DNA of 64,000 nucleotides, from NCBI GenBank assembly GCA_046154585.1, contig JBJXDX010000164.1, positions 1-64,000 on the forward strand, given 5' to 3'. The first letter of the stretch is position 1. Every line of letters begins with the position of its first letter. Positions 1-7,754 of this stretch are shown here, piece by piece. Below the pieces are notes generated by a model. That model worked only from the letters and a program-made list of their open reading frames with translations. It was not told the DNA's origin and ran no database searches. The translations under genes were made by a program, and so were the position numbers. Source of the stretch: CADEFX01 sp046154585. GTDB taxonomy: Bacteria > Pseudomonadota > Alphaproteobacteria > Rhizobiales > Hyphomicrobiaceae.

Positions 1-56
1 GGGCCCCCGGCCGCGGCCGCGCTCTCGTAAAGCCGCACACGAAGATCCATACTCAT

Positions 57-281
57 TCAGGGCGCGGTCTTGCTCACGTCCTCGAACACGTCGGCACGAG
101 GGGCCGTTTTCTCCAGATCCGTGAACACGTCGGAGCGAGGGGCAGTCATTTCGACCTGGTCGAACGGCCGCTCCATGCGCGGCGCGGTTTCGGCGAGCTG
201 GTCCCAGCTGGACCTGGCGCTTGCCGGCTGCGCGAGGGCCGCAAAACCGATCGCGAGGCCTAGTGTCATGATGTGTTTCAT
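57..281 (-). CDS. Small exported TAPR-repeat protein, function unknown
   Basis: I do not recognise this 74-residue protein. It starts at an ATG preceded by AGGGAG at the right distance; an upstream in-frame start would give a poor leader. Residues 1-22 form a typical signal peptide ending near ALAQPASA. The mature part is almost entirely four degenerate repeats of about 13-14 residues built around TAPR (AETAPR, EMTAPR, EKTAPR, SKTAP), each followed by an acidic/aromatic segment such as SDVFTDL. No cysteines or catalytic motifs are visible. It is divergent from the PAAR-like gene. It is probably a periplasmic or secreted peptide; the role is open. Confidence 0.6.
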   Translation of the reverse strand: MKHIMTLGLAIGFAALAQPASARSSWDQLAETAPRMERPFDQVEMTAPRSDVFTDLEKTAPRADVFEDVSKTAP

Positions 282-525
282 AACGGTCTCCCTTTGGCTG
301 AGCGATGACAGAACAGCTGCATCGCCTGGATTGTCGAAATCCCGTTTCGACAGGTGCCACAATGCACGGCTCGCGTAAGGCGAACGTCATTCAGGCGCAA
401 ACCAACCGTGAATTGCAAAAAGCCGACGTTTGAACCTTCCCGCGCATCAACACGACTAAAATTCGCCACATCGAAATTGGGATTTGAGCTACAAGCTGCG
501 CAGCGGAAGGATACGGGGGATCATC

Positions 526-876
526 ATGCGAATGGTCGTGGTCGTGTTGTTGAGCGCGGGCGTTTGGGGCGCGACTGCAATTCCGTTGTCGGCTCAGGAT
601 GCAACACAAGGAACTGCACCGGGCGTGATCACCGGCGGCAGTTCCAAGACGCTGATCGGTGGACAGGCATCAGCGCGGCGCGGCGACCAGACCGATGATG
701 GCAACGCCATCGCAGAAGGCTCCAAGAACGTTTACATCGACGGCAAGCCGGCAGCCGTGACCGGCAGCAGGACCGGCTGCGGCGGCGTCACGGTCGGCGG
801 CTCCGGCAATGTGTTCATCAACGGCAAGCCCGCCGCACGCGCGGGTGACCTAACGACCGGATGCCCGAGCAAATAG
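526..876 (+). CDS. Exported PAAR-motif-like protein
   Basis: This is a 116-residue protein with an N-terminal hydrophobic signal peptide (MRMVVVVLLSAGVWGATAIP). Two PAAR-type units follow: one around TLIGGQASARRGD and a C-terminal one reading GNVFINGKPAARAGDL, separated by Gly-rich turns and a Cys-Gly pair. PAAR proteins normally cap the type VI secretion spike and have no Sec signal, so the export signal is unusual. The start chosen is the ATG behind a GGGGGA ribosome site; a TTG 42 bases upstream would bury the signal peptide. It is followed after 18 bases by the broken TPR-CHAT gene, which suggests they once formed one unit. No type VI genes are in view. Confidence 0.65.
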   Translation: MRMVVVVLLSAGVWGATAIPLSAQDATQGTAPGVITGGSSKTLIGGQASARRGDQTDDGNAIAEGSKNVYIDGKPAAVTGSRTGCGGVTVGGSGNVFINGKPAARAGDLTTGCPSK

Positions 877-894
877 TCGCTTCAGATCTCTCCC

Positions 895-1281
895 ATGGGA
901 TACATCCGCATCCGCCTGCCGCTGTGCCTCGCCGTTGCGTGGCTCGTAGCGGCGTTGGTCTCCATGCAGGCACAGGCGCAGCAGCCGTCCCGCGAACTGC
1001 AGGTGCTGCAAGCGTCGGTCCGCGACCGCTATCAGGCCGGCGCGTACGCCGACGCACTGCGCTTTGCCGAGGAAGCCATGCCGCTCGTGACGCGCGAGTA
1101 TGGCGCCGAGCATGAGCAGGTGAGCGTTCACACGCACACGCTCGGGCTGGTCAGCGCGGCAACTGGCGATTTCGTCAAGGCAGAGCGGTACTACACACAA
1201 TCGCTGCGCATCAGCGAGAAAATCTACGGGCCGGACAGCGCCGGGATTGCCGTTGCGCTCGAGAATCTTGGCGCGGTCTAA
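895..1281 (+). CDS. N-terminal fragment of the TPR-CHAT protein
   Basis: This piece has 128 codons from an ATG to the premature TAA. It holds a signal peptide (residues 1-30, ending QAQAQ) and the first two TPR-like helix pairs. It cannot function as a protease alone. It belongs to the disrupted gene spanning 895-3470. Confidence 0.5.
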   Translation: MGYIRIRLPLCLAVAWLVAALVSMQAQAQQPSRELQVLQASVRDRYQAGAYADALRFAEEAMPLVTREYGAEHEQVSVHTHTLGLVSAATGDFVKAERYYTQSLRISEKIYGPDSAGIAVALENLGAV

Positions 1282-1314
1282 GTCAAGACGGGCCGTCACG
1301 ATGCAGCAGAGCCG

Positions 1315-1980
1315 ATGTTCCAGCGCGCGCTGCGCATCCGGCAGGCTCTACTCGGTCCCGACAATGCGTATGCCGCTACGGGACATTCCAACATGGGCGA
1401 TGTCGCGCTTGCGCGCGGCAACTGGGGTGGGGCGCTCGCCTCCTATCGCCAGGCGATCTCGCTGCTGTCGGCGCAGGACACATCGCGCAGCATCCTGAAA
1501 TCGATCGTCGAGGAGGATATCAAGCGGCACCGGGACACGTACACCAACCTCTGCCATGCCGCGTGGCAGACGCGCGGCGCGTCCGGCGCCAACAGGGGGC
1601 TGGTGGAGGAGACGTTCAAAGCCGCACAACTGGCCTGGCACACGTCGGCGGCGTCGGCGCTGTCGAAAATGACCGCGCGTCTCGGCACGTCCGACACGGA
1701 GCTGGGCCGGCGCATCCGGCAAGTGCAAGATGCCTCCGATCAGGTGCTGTTCCTGCACAGCGAGGATCAAAGGCTTCTCACCGAGTGGCATGCGGTGCAG
1801 AAGGCCGATGCCACGTACAGCGGGCTGCTGGACGAGTTCCGCACGCTGAACCTGGCGCGTAGCCGTGACAACGCACCGGCACTCAAGAAACAGACTGAGT
1901 TGGTGCAGCAGCTCTGCTGGATCGCTGCCCGCCGGGCCAGAAGAAGGCCGGGTGCGAGACGAGTGACCGGGATCGTCTAG
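1315..1980 (+). CDS. Middle fragment of the TPR-CHAT protein
   Basis: This piece is in the same reading frame as the N-terminal fragment and starts at an internal ATG. It carries one more TPR pair and a long helical segment. The last roughly 20 codons (Arg-rich, WIAARRARRRPG) are out of frame relative to the ancestral protein, because the frameshift lies just before them. Confidence 0.4.
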   Translation: MFQRALRIRQALLGPDNAYAATGHSNMGDVALARGNWGGALASYRQAISLLSAQDTSRSILKSIVEEDIKRHRDTYTNLCHAAWQTRGASGANRGLVEETFKAAQLAWHTSAASALSKMTARLGTSDTELGRRIRQVQDASDQVLFLHSEDQRLLTEWHAVQKADATYSGLLDEFRTLNLARSRDNAPALKKQTELVQQLCWIAARRARRRPGARRVTGIV

Positions 1981-2021
1981 CGCTTGGCAAGGAGATCTCC
2001 GAGCTGTCGAAGGTCACGGCC

Positions 2022-3470
2022 GTGGGCGCCGATCGGGTCAGGGCCGTACACGAGCGCATGGAGGCCGCCGAGAGAGCGCTGCCGGGATACCAGGAGTTCA
2101 ACACGCGGCGGACCACGCTGCGCAACGACCTCGACACCACGGAGCGCGCCTTGGACGAGGCACGCGCAGGGATCGTCAAGGCTTTCCCCGACTACCTGGC
2201 ATTGGCGGAGCCGAAACCCTTGTCAGTTGCCGAGGTGCAAACCCTTCTCAGAGGCGACGAAGCGCTCGTCGCGATCCTCGTGGGGTCGACGCGGAGCTTC
2301 GCGTGGGCCATTTCGCGCGACCGCGCAGACTGGGCGCAGATCGATGCCGGCACGTCGGCGCTGGCGGAGCAGGTGACGGCTTTGCGTAATGGCCTCGATC
2401 CCATGGCACAACAGGATGCCGAAGGTGCGGCAGGAAGCCAGGCGGGTGTCGTGCGCGCGTTCGATGCGGAACGGTCGCACGCGCTCTACAGGCAAATCCT
2501 GGGCCCGGTCGCCGCGGTACTGGACGGCAAGCGGCACGTCATGATCGTTCCCACCGGCGCACTGACGAGCCTGCCGTTCCAGGTGCTGGTGACGGAGCCG
2601 CCGCCGCGCGCGGGCGCGGGTGGATCCACCGACTTTCGCAATGTCGCGTGGCTCATCAAGAAGCATGCGCTGAGCGTGCTGCCGTCGGTGCCGTCGCTCA
2701 ACGCCTTGCGCAAGCTGACGCCGGGCAGCTCAGCGCCGGAACCGTTCTTCGGCATGGGCGATCCGGTGCTGCAGGGGCCAGACGCGGGGCGGCAGCGCAG
2801 CGCGCGCCGCCGTTCGCTCGATGCTCCGGCGCGATACTATCGGGATGGCCTTGCCGACGTGAGCGCGCTGCGGGAGCTGACGCCGCTGCCCGATACGGCG
2901 GGCGAGCTGCGCACCATCGCCAAAGTGCTGAAAGCGCCACCGGACGCGATCAACCTCGGGGCGGCGGCGTCGGAGACACGCGTGAAATCCGCGCCGCTCG
3001 ATCGCTATCGCGTGATCCAGTTCGCCACGCATGGACTGGTGGCGGGCGATCTTTCGGGACTGGCGGAGCCGGCCCTGGTGCTGACGCCACCACCCGTGCC
3101 GGCAGAGGCTGACGACGGATTGCTGACGGCGTCGGAAATCGCCGTGCTGAAGCTCGATGCAGAATGGGTGGTGCTGTCAGCCTGCAATACGGCGGCGGGC
3201 TCAGGGCAGGGCGCGGAGGCACTGTCGGGGCTGGCGCGCGCGTTCTTTTACGCCGGGGCGCGGGCGCTGCTCGTATCGCATTGGGCCGTGTACTCCGAGG
3301 CTGCGGTGGAACTGACGACGCGAACGTTCGAAACGCTCGCGGCGAGCCCGGGGCTTGGGCGCGGCGAGGCGTTCCGGCGATCCATGCTGAAGCTGATCGA
3401 GGACGGCAAGCCGCCGTCGTACTGGGCGCCGTTCGTGATCGTCGGCGAGGCGGGCAGCTCCGCGCGCTGA
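2022..3470 (+). CDS. CHAT domain fragment (caspase-HetF-associated protease)
   Basis: This is the C-terminal 482 codons of the disrupted gene. About 100 residues of helical linker precede the CHAT fold. The presumed catalytic His lies in QFATHGLVAGDL and the catalytic Cys in VVLSACNTAAG; the downstream GLARAFFYAGARALLVSHW segment is a family hallmark. CHAT proteases are caspase-like peptidases, often fused to TPR sensors. No ribosome site precedes the internal ATG, so expression as a separate protein is doubtful. Confidence 0.6.
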   Translation: MGADRVRAVHERMEAAERALPGYQEFNTRRTTLRNDLDTTERALDEARAGIVKAFPDYLALAEPKPLSVAEVQTLLRGDEALVAILVGSTRSFAWAISRDRADWAQIDAGTSALAEQVTALRNGLDPMAQQDAEGAAGSQAGVVRAFDAERSHALYRQILGPVAAVLDGKRHVMIVPTGALTSLPFQVLVTEPPPRAGAGGSTDFRNVAWLIKKHALSVLPSVPSLNALRKLTPGSSAPEPFFGMGDPVLQGPDAGRQRSARRRSLDAPARYYRDGLADVSALRELTPLPDTAGELRTIAKVLKAPPDAINLGAAASETRVKSAPLDRYRVIQFATHGLVAGDLSGLAEPALVLTPPPVPAEADDGLLTASEIAVLKLDAEWVVLSACNTAAGSGQGAEALSGLARAFFYAGARALLVSHWAVYSEAAVELTTRTFETLAASPGLGRGEAFRRSMLKLIEDGKPPSYWAPFVIVGEAGSSAR

Positions 3471-3490
3471 TGGCTCATGTCTTGCGATAA

Positions 3491-3533
3491 GCCGCCAAGT
3501 ATGTGTTGACGGCCATGTTCACCACTTGGCGGC
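3491..3533. terminator. Inverted repeat between convergent genes
   Basis: Perfect 10-base arms GCCGCCAAGT and ACTTGGCGGC flank a 23-base spacer between the CHAT gene and cysG, whose 3' ends face each other. There is no clear T-run, so this is a hairpin candidate for bidirectional termination rather than a classical terminator. Confidence 0.45.
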
Positions 3534-3559
3534 ACCTTCGGCCCCACGCTGCGAGACGA

Positions 3560-5083
3560 TCAACAACGTCTCTTGCCGCGCTTCGCCTGGGTCGCGGATC
3601 GGATGGCGGCGGCAGTCGCACGGATTTGACGCTGCTCTGAGGGTGAAGGAGACTCAGTCATTGCGCCGCACTCAACGGCGCGCAGAGAATGGCCGATGAG
3701 CAGGACACAAGGGCCAATGACCTGTTGGCGCCTGATATCGCCCGCAATAGTGGCAACGGTACTGGCAATGATCAGTTCGTCTTTCCGCGTCGCGTTGAAA
3801 GTTGCTATTGCCGGACGCTCCGGCTCAACACCCACGGCAACCAGCCGTTGGACTAACGACTCGAGTGTGCCGAGCGGCATGTAGACGGCGGTTGTCGCGT
3901 TCGGATCGGCCAACGCTCGCAGATCGAGATCGTCCGGGAGGTTTCCACCGCTGGCGTGACCAGTGACGAACTGGAGCCGGCGCGCGCTCGTGCGTTCGGT
4001 CAGCGAAACCTCGAGACTCGCTGCAGCCCCCTGCGCTGCCGTTATGCCAGGGATCACTTCAAACGTTATGCCGGCCTGCCTCAGCGCCGCGATTTCCTCG
4101 TTGGCGCGCCCGAAGATCATCGGATCGCCGCCCTTGAGACGTACGACGCGCTTTCCGGCCTTGGCCAGATCGACCATGAGCGCGTTGATCTCGTCCTGCT
4201 TGCAGGAGGGCTGACCGCCGGTCTTGCCGACGAGCATGCGTTTGGCCTCTCGCCGCGCGAAGTCGAGAATCTCGGGCGCGACCAGATCATCAAAGAGTAT
4301 GACGTCGGCTGACCGCAACGTCCGCACGGCTTTGAGCGTCAGCAGCTCGGGATTACCAGGGCCGGCGCCAACCAGGGAGACATGTCCCGGCTCGCGCCGT
4401 CCCACGCATGCCGCATCGTCGAGCAGTTTGGCCCGGTCGCTTGCCTGCGGCACGGTGTCGGGCTTGGCCAACGCCATATCGCAGAAGCGCTCCCAGAAGT
4501 GGCGACGAACGTGGACGCTGAGCTTCGCAAGACCAGCGCGCCAATCCTTGGCCGCTTGCGCCCACAGCGCAAAGCCGGACGGCAGCAGCGCTTCGATGCG
4601 TGAGCGAAGCGCCTGGGCAAATATGGGTGCTCCGCCGTCCGTCGAAATTCCGATGACCAGGGGCGAGCGATTGACGACTGCGCCGAACTGGAAGGTGCAG
4701 TAACCCGGTTTGTCGATGACATTGACTGGCAGGTTGGCGTCGCGCGCGGCCGCGAAGATGCGTGCGGCCTCGGTATCATCGTCCGTCGCACCGACGACAA
4801 ACGCTGCACCGGAGAAGTCGGTGGATGACCACGCTCTGCGTTGCAAAATCACACAACCAGCCGGCGGGTCGGCGGCGAGTATTTCGAGTTCGGCACAGGG
4901 CCGCGGGTCGATCACGATGACGGTAGCGCCCGCCGCCGCGATGAGTTCGGCTTTCCACGCCGCAGCCTCATTGCCGCCGGCCAGTACGACACGTGACTCG
5001 GCCAATTTGAGGAAAATGGGCAGCGTCGCCAGCGGCATCATGCGATGCGGACGCACGAACTGCGGTGCTCTAGGCAGTTTCAT
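3560..5083 (-). CDS. cysG: Siroheme synthase (CysG)
   Basis: This multifunctional enzyme makes siroheme from uroporphyrinogen III: SAM-dependent C2/C7 methylation, NAD-dependent dehydrogenation, and iron insertion. The N-terminal Rossmann part (LPIFLKLAESRVVLAGGNEAA) is the precorrin-2 dehydrogenase/ferrochelatase. The C-terminal half is the uroporphyrin-III methyltransferase, with VSLVGAGPGNPELLTLKA, VRLKGGDPMIFGRANEE and VIPGITAAQGAAA. The start chosen (MKLPRAP) has GGGAG ten bases upstream and overlaps the 3' end of nasA by 14 bases; a start 30 bases upstream is possible. It is the last gene of the nitrate operon, which makes sense because NirA needs siroheme. Confidence 0.93.
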   Translation of the reverse strand: MKLPRAPQFVRPHRMMPLATLPIFLKLAESRVVLAGGNEAAAWKAELIAAAGATVIVIDPRPCAELEILAADPPAGCVILQRRAWSSTDFSGAAFVVGATDDDTEAARIFAAARDANLPVNVIDKPGYCTFQFGAVVNRSPLVIGISTDGGAPIFAQALRSRIEALLPSGFALWAQAAKDWRAGLAKLSVHVRRHFWERFCDMALAKPDTVPQASDRAKLLDDAACVGRREPGHVSLVGAGPGNPELLTLKAVRTLRSADVILFDDLVAPEILDFARREAKRMLVGKTGGQPSCKQDEINALMVDLAKAGKRVVRLKGGDPMIFGRANEEIAALRQAGITFEVIPGITAAQGAAASLEVSLTERTSARRLQFVTGHASGGNLPDDLDLRALADPNATTAVYMPLGTLESLVQRLVAVGVEPERPAIATFNATRKDELIIASTVATIAGDIRRQQVIGPCVLLIGHSLRAVECGAMTESPSPSEQRQIRATAAAIRSATQAKRGKRRC

Positions 5084-7754
5084 GCTCGGGCTCCCGTACG
5101 GGATTGCTGGCAACGATCAGACGGCGAAGCTCCGGCACGCAGCTCCCGCAATTGGTCCCTGCGCCGAGCGCTTTGCCGACCGCTTCGACCGTGCAACATC
5201 CTCTTGCGGCCGCAGCTTGGATGGCACGCACGCCGACCTGGAAGCAGACGCAGACGATGGGCCCTTCGTCAGGCCCACCCTCGACAGATCGCGCAGCCAA
5301 CAATCCGCGACGTTCATTTGCAGGAATGACATCCCGTTCGAACTGCGATTTGAGCCAGTCGGGCGACGGCAATTTGGGCGTCGAGCTGATGATGATGACG
5401 CCTTCGAGCCGTCCGGCCTGCAGGGCCGCAGCGCGATAGGACCCCGCCCCCGCATCTGTCAATTCGAGACGATCCCCCCCCGGCAGCAGGTTACGGTGCC
5501 ATTCGGGCCATCCGTTCACCGGCCGATCGATGGCAAAGACGAGCATGTGACCAAACGCTGTCCGCGCCGTCGACCAATAGGCCATATCCGCCGAAACGAA
5601 CGACTGTCGCGACAGTGCAAAACCATAGTGCGAGACCGCTAGCGGTGCGATGCGGGCCGGCGTAGCCTTGGATTCCGGCTGGCCGGAGACCGGATCCGTC
5701 ACCGATTGCACCATGGCGCCAATGAGGGCGGCTGAACTGTTCTGAGCCGACCAATGAATGGGTACAAAAAGTGTGCCCGGCTGCTGGTTGCGGCTCACCA
5801 GCACGCGTAAGCGGGCGTCGCTGTACGCCGTCGACACGTGCGCAAGCATGCCCTGCTCCAAGCCGAATCTGCGTGCATCCTCGGGATGAATTTCGACAAA
5901 TGGCTCGCCGATATGCGTCACAAGCCGCGGCGACAGGCCTGTGCGCGTCATCGTGTGCCACTGGTCGCGAATGCGTCCGGTGTTGAGAACGAGGGGCCAA
6001 TCCTTCGACGTGGCGGCGGCAAGTCGCGGTGTGGCAATGGATACGAACTGCGCCTTGCGATCGGGCGTGAAGAAGTTTCCGTCCGCGAACAACCGCTGCG
6101 TCGATGCCCCGGGTTCTCGGAACGGCCACTGGAACGGCTCGATGCGATCGTAGCCGTGCTCACCTATTGCCGCAGCTCCGGAGAGGTCGAAGGCACGGCT
6201 GCCATCATTCTCGAATCCCGATAGGCGAGCATGCTCGGCAAATATCTCCGCTGGAGAGGAATAAGCGAAGTTTTGCCCCCAACCCAGACGTCGTGCGACT
6301 TCACCGAGAATCCACCAGTCCGGCTTGGCAGAACCTGCAAGCGGCAAGAACGCACGCTGACGCGAAATACACCGCTCCGAATTGGTGACTGTTCCATCCT
6401 TCTCGCCCCACGCGGCAGCTGGCAGCAGCACGTGCGCCTGCTCTACGGTGTCGTTGTCGACGACATTGTCGGATACGATCAGCAGATCGAGCCGGGAGAG
6501 GGCGTCGCGCACATGATCGGCGCGCGGCAAAGACACCGCGGGATTCGTTCCCATCACCCACATCGCCTTGATGCGCCCGTCGGCCACCGCATCGAACATG
6601 TCGACGGCCTTGAGGCCAGCTCCCGTCACGACTCCAGGTGCATTCCAGAAGCGCTGTACGCGGTCGCGCTCCGCAGGCGAGAACCCCATGTGTGCTGCCA
6701 GCATGTTGGCAAGTCCGCCGACCTCGCGCCCGCCCATCGCATTGGGCTGCCCCGTGAATGACAGAGGGCCCGATCCCGGTTTGCCGATGCGCCCCGTCGC
6801 AAGATGGCAGTTGATGATGGCGTTGACTTTGTCGGTGCCCTGCGCGGACTGGTTCACGCCCTGGCTGTAACAGGTGACGACGCGGTCGGTGCCGGTAAAC
6901 CACTCGAAAAACAGCGCGAGATCCTCGAGCTCCAGACCGCACGCGTGCGCCACGGCACCGCGCGTCGGCGCGATGCGTCGTGCCACGGCGAGGGCCTCGA
7001 TGAAGCCTTGCGTGTGGGCGGAGACGTACCCGTCATCCACGAGGTCGCGCTCCGCCAAAGCCACTAACAGTCCACACCACAGCACGCTGTCGCTGCCGGG
7101 CTTTATGGACAGATGCAAATCTGCGCCCTCTGTGGTGGCCGTGCGGCGCGGATCGATGTTGACCACGCGCATGCCACGTTCGCCGCGGGCCGTCTGGATG
7201 CGCTGATAGAGAATGGGGTGGCACCAGGCCGCATTCGAGCCGACAAGCACCACGAGATCAGCGAGTTCCAGATCGTCGTAGCATTGTGGAACGACGTCGG
7301 CACCGAAGGCTCTCCGATGGCCGGCGACCGACGACGCCATGCACAGCCGAGAGTTGGTATCGACGTTGGGCGTGCCAATGAAGCCCTTGGCCAGCTTGTT
7401 GGCGACGTAATAGTCCTCGGTCAGCAACTGGCCGGACAGATAGAAGGCAATCGCTTCAGGGCCATGCTCGTCTCTGATCGCCGCAAGTCGGCTGGCCACG
7501 TGATCGAGAGCACGGTCCCAATCCACGCGCTTGCCGTCGATCATGGGGTGAAGGAGCCGCGTCTCCAACCCCAATGTCTCGCCAAGCGCCGATCCCTTCG
7601 AGCACAGGCGCCCGGCGTTGGCCGGATGCTGCGGGTCCCCTTTGATGCTCGCGCCGCCCATGCCGTCGGACGTTGCCAACACCCCACATCCGACACCGCA
7701 GTACGGGCAGGTCGTGCGAACGGTCGTTCCTGCGGCCGTGCCGGAAGGCGCCAT
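5070..7754 (-). CDS. nasA: Assimilatory nitrate reductase, catalytic subunit
   Basis: This 894-residue Mo-bisMGD enzyme reduces nitrate to nitrite in the cytoplasm. The N-terminal [4Fe-4S] ligands are C16, C19, C23 (CPYCGVGC) and C51. Molybdopterin oxidoreductase motifs follow (GRLCSKGSALGET; GGREVGGLANMLAAHMGF), then a molydopterin dinucleotide-binding domain with WHTMTRTGLSPRL. The last roughly 60 residues form a BFD-type [2Fe-2S] domain (VCVCFQVG, then GTNCGSCVPELRR), as in NasA-type enzymes that accept electrons directly. It overlaps the upstream flavoprotein gene by one base and is followed by cysG. A diaphorase or ferredoxin must supply the electrons; the FAD reductase at 11133-12338 is a candidate. 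Confidence 0.93.
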   Translation of the reverse strand: MAPSGTAAGTTVRTTCPYCGVGCGVLATSDGMGGASIKGDPQHPANAGRLCSKGSALGETLGLETRLLHPMIDGKRVDWDRALDHVASRLAAIRDEHGPEAIAFYLSGQLLTEDYYVANKLAKGFIGTPNVDTNSRLCMASSVAGHRRAFGADVVPQCYDDLELADLVVLVGSNAAWCHPILYQRIQTARGERGMRVVNIDPRRTATTEGADLHLSIKPGSDSVLWCGLLVALAERDLVDDGYVSAHTQGFIEALAVARRIAPTRGAVAHACGLELEDLALFFEWFTGTDRVVTCYSQGVNQSAQGTDKVNAIINCHLATGRIGKPGSGPLSFTGQPNAMGGREVGGLANMLAAHMGFSPAERDRVQRFWNAPGVVTGAGLKAVDMFDAVADGRIKAMWVMGTNPAVSLPRADHVRDALSRLDLLIVSDNVVDNDTVEQAHVLLPAAAWGEKDGTVTNSERCISRQRAFLPLAGSAKPDWWILGEVARRLGWGQNFAYSSPAEIFAEHARLSGFENDGSRAFDLSGAAAIGEHGYDRIEPFQWPFREPGASTQRLFADGNFFTPDRKAQFVSIATPRLAAATSKDWPLVLNTGRIRDQWHTMTRTGLSPRLVTHIGEPFVEIHPEDARRFGLEQGMLAHVSTAYSDARLRVLVSRNQQPGTLFVPIHWSAQNSSAALIGAMVQSVTDPVSGQPESKATPARIAPLAVSHYGFALSRQSFVSADMAYWSTARTAFGHMLVFAIDRPVNGWPEWHRNLLPGGDRLELTDAGAGSYRAAALQAGRLEGVIIISSTPKLPSPDWLKSQFERDVIPANERRGLLAARSVEGGPDEGPIVCVCFQVGVRAIQAAAARGCCTVEAVGKALGAGTNCGSCVPELRRLIVASNPVREPEHETA

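Larger units (their letters stand above)
895..3470 (+). pseudogene. Disrupted TPR-CHAT protease-like gene (three pieces)
   Basis: Read through its lesions, this stretch would encode about 858 residues: signal peptide, tetratricopeptide repeats (EKIYGPDSAGIAVALENLG, then ALLGPDNAYAATGHSNMG), a helical middle, and a C-terminal CHAT protease domain. Two lesions break it. An in-frame TAA at 1279-1281 stands where TPR repeats have Tyr (ENLGAV-stop-VKTGRHDAAE). A frameshift near 1905-1920 moves the frame by one base; the other frame continues as DRCPPGQKKAGCETSDRDRL. The CHAT His (FATHGL) and Cys (LSACNTAAG) are intact in the last piece. It could be a recent pseudogene or two sequencing errors; the good conservation on both sides favours a recent event or error. 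Confidence 0.75.

Noticed and set aside
1..20. Polylinker-like sequence at the window start (GGGCCC and GCGGCCGC)
   Set aside because: It could be adapter or vector sequence, but such strings also occur naturally in GC-rich DNA, and nothing further supports contamination.
4710..5642. 310-codon plus-strand open frame opposite cysG and nasA
   Set aside because: Both opposite-strand genes are unambiguous, and this frame shows no recognisable domain.
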